The notes under the pieces: generated by a model
Seen by the model: only the letters and a program-made list of their open reading frames with translations
Database searches by the model: none
What the model was told of the DNA's origin: nothing
NCBI RefSeq assembly: GCF_029714325.1
Contig: NZ_CP121666.1
Location: forward strand, 5,084,001-5,148,000
Reading direction: 5' to 3'
Source of the DNA: Bradyrhizobium sp. CB1717
GTDB lineage: Bacteria; Pseudomonadota; Alphaproteobacteria; Rhizobiales; Xanthobacteraceae
Length of the DNA: 64,000 nt
Made by a program: the position numbers and the translations under genes
Part shown: positions 54,274 to 61,861 of the stretch, one piece after another
How the letters are laid out: every line of letters begins with the position of its first letter
How positions within the stretch are numbered: position 1 is the first letter of the stretch

Positions 54274-54936
54274 TTAGCTGCTGCTTAGAGGTGGCTTGGA
54301 CGGTTTGAGTTCATCCTCGGCCTTCACCGCCACGAAGCGGGTCCCATCGCGATCGACCAGCAGGACCAGAGTTCCCTGCGGCAGGGGCGACGACGTAGGT
54401 GCCGCGACCGCCAGGACGAAGTGGCGGTTGCCGTGGACGTCGGCGACGCTGACCCGGCCGGGCGGCCCCTGGTCGAGCGGACCGATGACGACCTCACCGA
54501 CGCGGCCGACGAGATCGCCGAGGCCGACGACATAGCTCTCGTCCTTGGGAATGATCCGCGCGATGGCGCCGCTGGCGGCGCGTACCAGCGGTACCGACAC
54601 CGCGACGGCCCCCAGCGAGGCGACCGTCGCCGGCAAGGGACCGGCGACCATCCGTGCGACGTCCTGGATCAGGAAGCCGGTGATGGAAAAGGCGCCGAGC
54701 GCCAGCAACAGGAAGATCAAGAGCGGTACGCCGCCGACATTGATCCAGGAGATGGCGTTGAGCACGCCGTTGTCGCTGGGGTGGCTGAAATCGATGCTGG
54801 TGCCGAGCATCTCGCTGAGGGAAGCCCCGACCAGCATCGTGATCACCTCGAGCGTGCCGACGATGACGATCATGGCCGCCGCGATCGCGAACGGCCTGAC
54901 CTCGGGCGACATCACGTGTTCGAGCAATGCGCTCAT
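54274..54936 (-). CDS. YqiJ-like membrane protein with C-terminal OB/NfeD-type domain
   Basis: 220 residues. Two or three membrane segments (PFAIAAAMIVIVGTLEVITML, GVPLLIFLLLALGAFSITG, ATVASLGAVAVSVPLV), then an OB-like domain (GRVGEVVIGPLDQGPPGRVSVAD, FVLAVA). This is YqiJ (DUF1449), the usual membrane partner of YqiK flotillins. Starts 10 bases after the PspA gene and ends 20 bases before the flotillin gene. Confidence 0.88.
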   Translation of the reverse strand: MSALLEHVMSPEVRPFAIAAAMIVIVGTLEVITMLVGASLSEMLGTSIDFSHPSDNGVLNAISWINVGGVPLLIFLLLALGAFSITGFLIQDVARMVAGPLPATVASLGAVAVSVPLVRAASGAIARIIPKDESYVVGLGDLVGRVGEVVIGPLDQGPPGRVSVADVHGNRHFVLAVAAPTSSPLPQGTLVLLVDRDGTRFVAVKAEDELKPSKPPLSSS

Positions 54937-54946
54937 GACACGGCAC

Positions 54947-56101
54947 TCAGGAGCGCGACTTCAACCGTGCGAGCCTCGCCGCAATCTCCTTGTCGCGATG
55001 AAGCGCGCTCAGTTCATCGATGTCGCTCGAATACGGGATGCCCTGCGGCACGCCGGTCGCGCGTGCCACCGCCCTGCCCGCCCGCAAGGCCTTGGCTGTA
55101 GCGAAAGCCCCGCCGGACTTCCGGGGCGACGTCGCGGCCTGATGGCCGGCATGTGCCTCGCTCTTTTCAAGATCGGCGCGGCGCTGCTCGGCATCCTGGA
55201 GTGCCGACAGCACCGCGCGCAGCGAGGTCACGCATTGCTCGATCTTCTCGTTGTTCTCGTCGATGGCACGGGAGAGCACCTCGAACTGCGCCTCAAGGTC
55301 CATCTGCCGCGCGATGCCGGCGCGGGCGAGGTCGTCGCGGCCATCGGTGATCGCGCCCTCGATCTTGGGGGCGAGATCGGTCATCTCGCGCTCGATCTCG
55401 GTGCGGCGCGCGTTGAGGCGGTATTCCTCGGCGCGTGCGGCCGCGAGCGCGTCGCGCGCCTCGCTTTCGGCGCGCTCGATCTCGCGGATGGCCTGTCCAA
55501 CCACCTTGAGCTTGTTCTTGCCCTCCGCCTGCTCGATCGCGTCATAGGCGATCCCGGCGATCAGGCGCCCGACCCGGGACAGGAAGTTGTCGGGGGCGGC
55601 AGCGATGGTATCCATGGCGTTCTCCTCCTCTGGCAGACTGTTCGGCGTGACGCCGTAGTGAACTTCGAAGCCGTCGTCGCTGCGGATGAGGCGCGCGGGC
55701 ACGCTCTGCCCCCAGCCCTCGGCATAGCCGGCGTAGTCGAAGGGCACGCTGAAGCGCCCTTGCACGGTCGCAATCGAAATGGTGGCGGGGCCCTTGATCT
55801 TGGCGAGCTTGTCGTCGAGCGGCAGGCGGCGGCCTTGCGCCGCGCGATATTCCGTGCGGTCGCGCAGGCCCAGCGTCACCAGGCGCGAGGGCAGCGCGGT
55901 TTCTTTCCGGATCGGCTCATAGGCGTGGGCGTGGAGCAGGACGACGTTGGAACCCACGTTATGGGTCCGCGCCACCTCGTCGAGGATCTCCATCATGCGG
56001 TCATAGGCCTGGAATGTCGCCTCGATGGCGGCCTTGGCGGCCGGGTCAGGGGCAAGCCTGTAACGCAGCGCGGACGGCGCGTTTCGGGGCGACTGGCTCA
56101 T
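54947..56101 (-). CDS. TnpB-like N-terminal domain fused in frame to PspA/IM30 protein
   Basis: One open frame of 384 residues. Residues about 10-160 resemble the REC/WED part of TnpB: LRYRLAPDPAAKAAIEATF, then HAHAYEPIRKETALPSRL and ISIATVQGRFSVPFDYAGY with GFEVHYGVTP. The RuvC nuclease and zinc-ribbon domains are absent. From residue 163 (MDTIAAAPDNFLSRVGRL) to the end is a complete PspA/IM30 coiled-coil protein of 222 residues, the normal PspA length, which keeps membranes intact under stress. An internal ATG at 55615 has an excellent ribosome binding site, so free PspA, the fusion, or both may be made. The ATG at 56101 has no obvious ribosome binding site (leaderless is possible) and stands 9 bases from the palindrome 56110-56134. 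First gene of the operon with YqiJ and flotillin. PspA assignment is firm; the TnpB similarity is by eye. Confidence 0.8.
   Translation of the reverse strand: MSQSPRNAPSALRYRLAPDPAAKAAIEATFQAYDRMMEILDEVARTHNVGSNVVLLHAHAYEPIRKETALPSRLVTLGLRDRTEYRAAQGRRLPLDDKLAKIKGPATISIATVQGRFSVPFDYAGYAEGWGQSVPARLIRSDDGFEVHYGVTPNSLPEEENAMDTIAAAPDNFLSRVGRLIAGIAYDAIEQAEGKNKLKVVGQAIREIERAESEARDALAAARAEEYRLNARRTEIEREMTDLAPKIEGAITDGRDDLARAGIARQMDLEAQFEVLSRAIDENNEKIEQCVTSLRAVLSALQDAEQRRADLEKSEAHAGHQAATSPRKSGGAFATAKALRAGRAVARATGVPQGIPYSSDIDELSALHRDKEIAARLARLKSRS
55613..55629 (-). promoter_or_regulatory. internal ribosome binding site and start for free PspA
   Basis: AGGAGGAG (55622-55629 on the minus strand) stands 6 bases before ATG 55615, in frame within the fusion ORF where it encodes Glu-Glu-Glu. 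It is far stronger than any site before the upstream start. Confidence 0.7.
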
Positions 56102-56109
56102 GGAAAGCA

Positions 56110-56134
56110 CTAAAGCACCATTTTGGTGCTTTAG
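56110..56134. promoter_or_regulatory. NtrC-like palindrome at the start of the PspA-flotillin operon
   Basis: CTAAAGCACCA-TTT-TGGTGCTTTAG, perfect 11-base arms. The core GCACC-N5-GGTGC fits the NtrC consensus TGCACC-N5-GGTGCA except for the outermost bases. An extra half-site AAAGCAC precedes (56104-56110). So close to the start codon it would block rather than activate. Confidence 0.55.
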
Positions 56135-56683
56135 GAAGGGGAAGCTCGATCACGTTCCACTGATCCTTGTGCACTCTATGGGTTTAGTCGCTGCCGGCAG
56201 GCGGCACGTTCAAGGCCGGTGATCACCCCTGGTTCACGGCGGATCAATCGTCGTTGCGCGGCGCTCTTGCGACGAAGCAATCCAGAGTCGCGCAATGACG
56301 AGCAAGCGGTAATCGCCGTTTCCCTCTTACGCGCTCGTCGACATGCCCCCGCCCTCGCGGCTTATCTCGCCAGAGCATCTTTGCCTTGCCACCTGGTGCG
56401 GCATTTCGAATTCGGAAGAACGAAATGATCAAAGTTGATGGCACAATCTGGCCGGCCAAAAAATCATCAATGCCGATCAGGGAATCATTCGATAAAGAGA
56501 TTTGACGGAGATATGACGGTCACCACCGGAAATACGCCGCCGGGCCGAAGCATCTGCGGGGATATCCGCAGCAAATCAACCGGCATTCCACAGGCTGTCC
56601 GCAGCATATCCACAGCCCGACTATGCCGGATTCGCCAGCCCGCACGAGCCACTTGCTGCGCACAAACCCACAGGACAGCCATG
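56135..56683. other. intergenic region with repeat remnant, otherwise nothing recognised
   Basis: 549 bases without a convincing gene. It contains the shortened family A element (56249-56300). The stretch 56400-56520 is AT-rich compared with its surroundings and might hold a promoter for a plus-strand transcript, but no gene follows. Confidence 0.5.
56249..56300. repeat. palindromic repeat element, family A (decayed copy 3)
   Basis: cgtcgttgcgcggcgctcttg...gaagcaatccagagtcgcgcaatgacg keeps both ends and one inner arm of the family A element but has lost about 35 bases. Evidence that these elements decay in place. Confidence 0.65.
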
Positions 56684-56947
56684 TCAGCCACGAGCCTGAT
56701 CGAACACGGTGCGGCAAGCCTCGCTCAAGCTTGATCGGTTACGGCGCAGGCACGCGGTAATGGCGCGGACGTTGGGGATCTCGCCGGCGCAGAGCCGATA
56801 GACGTCGGGAGTGCAGGCCCGGCGCTGTTCAGGTGTCCCCTGCTGCGCCTGAGCGGCGGAAGCAAACAGCGTCAGGAACAGCCCGACAGTCGAGGCGCGG
56901 CGCGCCCGGCTCTTCACGCCCGCAAACCGCAAGAACCTCGTCTTCAT
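56684..56947 (-). CDS. small exported cysteine-rich-repeat protein
   Basis: 87 residues with signal peptide (about 1-36, cleavage near AAQAQQ). The mature part is one Cys-rich repeat: ACTPDVYRLCAGEIPNVRAI...ACLRRNRSSLSEACRTVF, with four cysteines in the C-x6-C...C-x11-C spacing of the GLG1/FGFR-type cysteine-rich repeat. Role unknown. ATG 56947 follows GGGAG. Confidence 0.72.
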   Translation of the reverse strand: MKTRFLRFAGVKSRARRASTVGLFLTLFASAAQAQQGTPEQRRACTPDVYRLCAGEIPNVRAITACLRRNRSSLSEACRTVFDQARG

Positions 56948-57210
56948 GACCAAGTCTCCCGCTCTGCCCGCCCGCTCCCGGCCTGCGTTGGCCGGTCGTT
57001 GCGAAGGGGTAGGAGAAATAAATCGCCGAGAATGTGATCTCTTTCACACTAGCGGCGGGCCAAGGACGCCTATGTTCCCGCGGGGATTTTTTCAGGAATC
57101 GCTAACCAATCGGGACCCGATCGCCGGATCGTTAAAATGCGAACGATCGGCTCAATCGGGTAACAAACCGGCTTTGCGACATTGCGCCATCCGCGTTCTG
57201 CGAGGGTGTG

Positions 57211-57405
57211 ATGAGCGAAGCCGAATTCAACTTGCTGCTGGATGCCGTCCGGGACGCCATGATCAACGAAGATTTCGCGCCTGAGCCGGAGGAGAATTTC
57301 GTGCCCCGCTCTTGGTCGTACGCCGCAACACCCAAAGCCGCCAACGACAATGAGGGCGCCTGGCCCCTGCTGCCGTTTCCGGACGGCTGGTACGCGGCCT
57401 GCTGA
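57211..57405 (+). CDS. small protein of unknown function, 64 residues
   Basis: MSEAEFNLLLDAVRDAMINED then PEPEENFVPRSW and AWPLLPFPDGWYAAC. Acidic helix followed by an aromatic-rich tail. ATG 57211 follows GAGGGT. Composition and frame look genuine; no family known. Confidence 0.5.
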   Translation: MSEAEFNLLLDAVRDAMINEDFAPEPEENFVPRSWSYAATPKAANDNEGAWPLLPFPDGWYAAC

Positions 57406-57486
57406 GGTCCGCCTTGCCGTGACCTGATGCGCCCGCCTTGCGGGCGGTTCGGCATCACCGAGCGCCGGGGACCGGCGCAGCCCCGA

Positions 57487-57633
57487 TCAAGTCTTGACGC
57501 GCTCCTCGCCGTCCTGCGGCGCCCGGTCGGGTGCAGCCGGCGGGAAGATGCTGTCATAGATCGCGCGCGCCTCGGCAATGAGGCGGGCCCGCTCCAGCTC
57601 GGATTTCGGGACAAATCGAACGACGTCGCCCAC
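57487..57633 (-). CDS. small protein of unknown function, 48 residues
   Basis: GTG 57633 to TGA 57487, with GGAG five bases before the start. Reads MGDVVRFVPKSELERARLIA, then EARAIYDSIFPPAAP and an acidic end (DRAPQDGEERVKT). I recall closely similar short proteins annotated in Bradyrhizobium. It is followed by no gene on its strand and lies near tRNA-Cys. Confidence 0.6.
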   Translation of the reverse strand: MGDVVRFVPKSELERARLIAEARAIYDSIFPPAAPDRAPQDGEERVKT

Positions 57634-57809
57634 GTGCTCTCCAGCTCCAGGGTTGGGAATGCGTCACTTCGCAGATGCGAAGTCTATGCCAGAGGGCCTG
57701 AATCCGGGTTTCCGCCAAGCCCCGGGCAAACCCGGTGGGCGCGAGGCGCGCGCAGCCCGGCGGAACCGCGCAGAAATCAGATTTTTGCTGGAAGATCAGA
57801 GATTTGTGA

Positions 57810-57883
57810 TGGAGGCCACGACCAGAATTGAACTGGTGTACACGGTTTTGCAGACCGTTGCGTAACCACTCCGCCACGTGGCC
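57810..57883 (-). tRNA. tRNA-Cys (GCA)
   Basis: 74 bases with encoded CCA: acceptor GGCCACG/CGTGGCC, anticodon loop TCTGCAAAA with GCA, T-loop GTTCAATTC, discriminator U. Length is normal for tRNA-Cys. Confidence 0.95.
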
Positions 57884-57977
57884 CCGTAAGGGCGGACCAA
57901 TATAGGGGATCAATGGCTTAGGCAACCGCCTTCGTCCGACTTTGGCGGCGACAGCCTCTTTCCGATGTGGACCAAGC

Positions 57978-58712
57978 TCAGGCGCGCTTGCCGCGCCGGA
58001 AGTCACGCCGGCGGCCCTTTGCGGCGGGCTTTGGCGCCAGCTCCGGCATCTCGGCCTGGACCTCGCGGTAGCGGGTCAGCATCCGTTCGAAACTGGCATG
58101 CAGGGTCTCGGCGATGTCGGGGCGCCGCTCGAGGCTGGACAGGATCGACGCGGCCGCCTCGATGGTCGAGAGACCGTCCTTGCGCGGCTCCTTGCGGAGG
58201 CGCCCGTAGCGCGAGGGATGCGCCGGGTTGAGGATCACGCGCTGGCATTTCAGCATCCAGGGATTGCGCCACCACAGCGCCTTGGCCTGGCTCCAGGTGC
58301 CGTCAAGCAGCACCACGCCTTCGAGCTTGCCAAGGAGCGCGCGCTGGTTGTCCGCAACCTCCCCCTTGCGATTCAGCGCCACGATCTCGGCCTCGGCTTC
58401 GAGATCGGCCGCGCGCGCCGAGCCGAGATAGAGCACGGCCCAGTGCGAAGCGTTCTCGATGGGCCTCCCCAGCGCCTTGGACAGGCTCGGCCAGGACAAG
58501 CCGACGCGCACCGTTGCATCGGCAAAATGCTTCGCCAGCAGCCGCGCGGTGCCGAGCGCCCTGTCCTGCTCCTGCGGATGCTGCAGGATCAGCAGCGACA
58601 GCCGGTTCTCAATCGGCGTGACACTGTCGCAGATGCACAGCGGCATCGGCTTCTGGCAGTGTGGGCATTCGGGGATCGGCTCGGCCGGCGCGGCGGCGGT
58701 GGGGTTCGACAT
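57978..58712 (-). CDS. DTW-domain tRNA-uridine aminocarboxypropyltransferase (TapT-like)
   Basis: 244 residues. Zinc-type CPHCQKPMPLCICD at the N-terminus (about 16-29), LQHPQEQDRALGTARLL, and the defining DGTW in LLDGTWSQAKALWWRNPW (about 135), then NPAHPSRYGRLRKEP. The family adds acp3 to uridine 47 in tRNA from SAM. Basic C-terminal tail. ATG 58712. Confidence 0.9.
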   Translation of the reverse strand: MSNPTAAAPAEPIPECPHCQKPMPLCICDSVTPIENRLSLLILQHPQEQDRALGTARLLAKHFADATVRVGLSWPSLSKALGRPIENASHWAVLYLGSARAADLEAEAEIVALNRKGEVADNQRALLGKLEGVVLLDGTWSQAKALWWRNPWMLKCQRVILNPAHPSRYGRLRKEPRKDGLSTIEAAASILSSLERRPDIAETLHASFERMLTRYREVQAEMPELAPKPAAKGRRRDFRRGKRA

Positions 58713-58753
58713 GGTCGCCGCTATACGCCCGAAGCGGCTCCTCAACAACCTGC

Positions 58754-61700
58754 CTATTCCGCCGGCGCAGGGACCGGGCGCGGCTCGGATCGGCGCCGCA
58801 GGCGGTCGATCAGCAGGTAGATCACGGGGGTCGTGTAGAGCGTCAGGATCTGCGAGACGAACAGGCCGCCGATGATGGTGATGCCGAGCGGCCGCCGCAG
58901 CTCCGTGCCCGGGCCGGTTGCGACCACCAGCGGGATGCCGGCGAACAGCGCCGCCATGGTCGTCATCAGGATGGGCCGGAAGCGCGCCTGGCAGGCCTCG
59001 AAGATCGCCTCCGCCGAGGACAGGCCGCGCTGGCGCTCGGCGTCGAGCGCGAAGTCGACCATCATGATGCCGTTCTTCTTGACGATGCCGATCAAGAGGA
59101 TGATGCCGACGAAGGCGATCACCGTCAGCGGTGTGTTGGTCACCTGCAAGGCCAGCAGCGCGCCGAGGCCGGCCGAAGGCAGCGTCGAGATGATCGTGAG
59201 CGGATGGGCAAGGCTCTCGTAGAGCACCCCCAGCACGATATACATCGCCACCAGCGCGCCGAGGATCAAGAGCGGCTGGCGGCCGCTGGTCCTGGCGAAA
59301 TCGCCGGCATTGCCGTCAAAGCTGCCGCGGATGCCTTCGGGCATGTGCAGCTCCTCGACCGCGCGCTGGATGTTTTGCGTGGCAGCCTGGAGCGGCACAC
59401 CGGGCAGCAGGTTGAACGACACCGTGGTCGAAGGAAACGACTGCGAATGATAGACCGCGAGCGCGGCGAGCCCACGCGTCGCCCGCACGACCGCCGACAG
59501 CGGCACCTGCGTATCTCCGGCGCCGGCGACGTAGATGCGGTCGAGGTTGGAGGGATCGACCTGGAATTTCGGGTCGATCTCGAGCACGGTCATGTACTGG
59601 TTGCGCTGGGTGTAGATGATCGAGATCTGCCGCTGCGAGAACGCGTTGTTGAGCGCGTTGTCGATGTCCTGGACCTTGACGCCGAGCGCCGAAGCTTTCT
59701 GGCGGTCGATGGACAAGGTCAGTTGCAGCCCGCCGGGATCGCGGTCGCTGGAAATATCGGTGATGCCTTCGACGCTTTCCATGCGCTTGGCGACGATCGG
59801 CGCCCATTTCTGCAACAGGTTAAGATCGGTCGAGGAGAGCGTGTACTGGTAGTCGGAATCGCTTTGCCGTCCGCCGGCGCGCACGTCCTGGGCGGCGAAC
59901 ATGAAGAGACGGATGCCGGGCACCGGATACAATGCACGCCGGAGGCGGTCGATCACCACCTGCGTCGAGACGTGGTCGCGCTCCTCCGGCGGCTTCAGGC
60001 TGATGAACATGGTGCCGCGGTTCGAGGTTGCAGCTCCCGGCCCTCCGCCACCGCTGCCGACGGTCGAGCCGATGCCGGCCACGGCCGGATCCTGCATCAC
60101 GATGTCGGCGAGCCGCTGCTGCAGGCCAAGCATCGACTGGAACGAGATGTCGGCCGAGGCGCGCGTCGCGCCGATGACGAAGCCGGAATCGTCGGTCGGA
60201 AAGTAACCCTTGGGGACCTTGATGTAGAGCGTCACCGTGAGACCGATGGTGGCGAAGAACACCAGCAGCGTCAGCATCGGATATTCCAGCACGGTCCGTA
60301 AGGTCCGCGCGTAGAAGGCAACGATGCGCGACAGCGAGCCCTCGATGATCCGGTCGAACAGCGTCGCGGTGCCGGAGGTTGTCTGCCGGATGTAATGCGC
60401 GCAGATCATCGGCGTGACCGTCAGCGACACCAGCGTCGAGACCAGGATCGCGAAGGTCAACGTCAGCGAGAATTCGCGCAGCAGGCGCCCGACGATGCCG
60501 TCCATGAAGATCAGCGGCGTGAACGCCGCGATCAGCGACAGGCTGATCGAGACCACGGTGAAGCCGATCTGCTTTGCCCCCTCCTGGGCTGCCTGGAACG
60601 GCCGCATGCCGTGCTCGAGATTGCGGAACATGTTCTCGATCATGACGATGGCATCGTCGACCACGAAGCCGACGGAGATGGCGAGCGCCATCAGCGACAG
60701 ATTGTCGATCGAGAAGCCCGCGACCCACATGCCAGCGCAGGTGCCGGCCAAAGCCAACGGCACCGAGATGCCGGCCGCGATCGTTGGCGTCAGCCGCCGC
60801 AGGAACACGAACACGACGACCATCACGAGGAACGCAGTCGCCAGCAGCGTCCATTGCAAGTCCAGCACGCTGGCGCGGATCGTGCCGGTGCGGTCGACCA
60901 GGGTGGAGATCTCGACGCCGGCCGGAATCCACTGCTTCAGTTCGGGGATCAGCGCCTTCACCCGGTCGACGGTATCGATGACGTTGGCATCGCCCTGCTT
61001 GGTGATCTGGATCAGCACCGCCGGTTGCTTGTTGAACCAGGCGATGGAGCGGGCGTTGCGGACGGAATCCTCGATGTCGGCGACGTCGGAGAGCCGGACG
61101 AAATTGCCGTTGGAGCTCTTGATGACGATGTCGCGGAACTCCTTCGCCGTGCGCATCTGCTTGTTCAGCGACAGCGTCTCGCTCTGGCGCTCGCCGTTGA
61201 AGATGCCGACGGGGCCGAGCGGGTTGGCGTTGACGATCGCGGTCCGGACGTCGTCGGTGGCAATGCCGGCGTTCGACAGCGCCACGGGGTTGAGCTGCAC
61301 CCGCACCGCCGGCTGGTCGGCTCCGGAGACGGTGACGTCGCCCACACCCGGCACCTGCGAGATGCGCTGCGCCAGCACCGTGTCGGCGACGTCGTAGATC
61401 GCGCTCGCCGACAGCGTCTTCGAGGTCAGCGCCAGCACGAACACCGGCGCGCCCGCCGTGTTGGCCTTGCGGAAGCGCGGCAGCGTCGGCAGGTCGCTCG
61501 GCAGGTCAACCAGCGAGGCGTTGATGGCCGCCTGCACGTCGCGCGCGGCCTTGTCGATGTTGCGGCCGATATCGAACTGGAGCTGGATGTTGGTGACGCC
61601 GAGCGAGCTTGTCGAGGTGATCTGGTTGATGCCCGATATTTCGCCGAGGCGCCGCTCCAGCGGCGAGGCCACGGTCGCCGCCATCACGGAAGGGTCGGCG

Positions 61701-61861
61701 CCCGGCCGGCTGGCCGAGACGAAGATCGCGGGGAAGTCGACGTTCGGGACCGAGGCGACGGGCAGGAACTCGTAGGCGACGACACCCAGCAGGAACAACC
61801 CGATCGACAGAAGCGTGGTCGCGACCGGACGGCGGATGAAGGGCTCCGAGATCGATGCCAT
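58754..61861 (-). CDS. mdtC: RND multidrug efflux permease, MdtC-like
   Basis: 1035 residues, 12 membrane segments with two large periplasmic loops. PFIRRPVATTLLSIGLFLLG at the start, VGFVVDDAIVMIENMFRN (proton-relay Asp-Asp in helix 4, about residue 405) and GIILLIGIVKKNGIMMVDFALDA in the second half are HAE1-RND hallmarks. Proton-driven export of drugs or bile-like compounds through TolC. ATG 61861 overlaps the upstream permease stop (ATGA), as in mdtB-mdtC pairs. Confidence 0.95.
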   Translation of the reverse strand: MASISEPFIRRPVATTLLSIGLFLLGVVAYEFLPVASVPNVDFPAIFVSASRPGADPSVMAATVASPLERRLGEISGINQITSTSSLGVTNIQLQFDIGRNIDKAARDVQAAINASLVDLPSDLPTLPRFRKANTAGAPVFVLALTSKTLSASAIYDVADTVLAQRISQVPGVGDVTVSGADQPAVRVQLNPVALSNAGIATDDVRTAIVNANPLGPVGIFNGERQSETLSLNKQMRTAKEFRDIVIKSSNGNFVRLSDVADIEDSVRNARSIAWFNKQPAVLIQITKQGDANVIDTVDRVKALIPELKQWIPAGVEISTLVDRTGTIRASVLDLQWTLLATAFLVMVVVFVFLRRLTPTIAAGISVPLALAGTCAGMWVAGFSIDNLSLMALAISVGFVVDDAIVMIENMFRNLEHGMRPFQAAQEGAKQIGFTVVSISLSLIAAFTPLIFMDGIVGRLLREFSLTLTFAILVSTLVSLTVTPMICAHYIRQTTSGTATLFDRIIEGSLSRIVAFYARTLRTVLEYPMLTLLVFFATIGLTVTLYIKVPKGYFPTDDSGFVIGATRASADISFQSMLGLQQRLADIVMQDPAVAGIGSTVGSGGGGPGAATSNRGTMFISLKPPEERDHVSTQVVIDRLRRALYPVPGIRLFMFAAQDVRAGGRQSDSDYQYTLSSTDLNLLQKWAPIVAKRMESVEGITDISSDRDPGGLQLTLSIDRQKASALGVKVQDIDNALNNAFSQRQISIIYTQRNQYMTVLEIDPKFQVDPSNLDRIYVAGAGDTQVPLSAVVRATRGLAALAVYHSQSFPSTTVSFNLLPGVPLQAATQNIQRAVEELHMPEGIRGSFDGNAGDFARTSGRQPLLILGALVAMYIVLGVLYESLAHPLTIISTLPSAGLGALLALQVTNTPLTVIAFVGIILLIGIVKKNGIMMVDFALDAERQRGLSSAEAIFEACQARFRPILMTTMAALFAGIPLVVATGPGTELRRPLGITIIGGLFVSQILTLYTTPVIYLLIDRLRRRSEPRPVPAPAE

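Noticed and set aside
56435..56734. 99-codon plus-strand frame near the PspA operon
   Set aside because: Cys/His-rich random-looking sequence without a start signal, and it overlaps the end of the convergent Cys-rich repeat gene.
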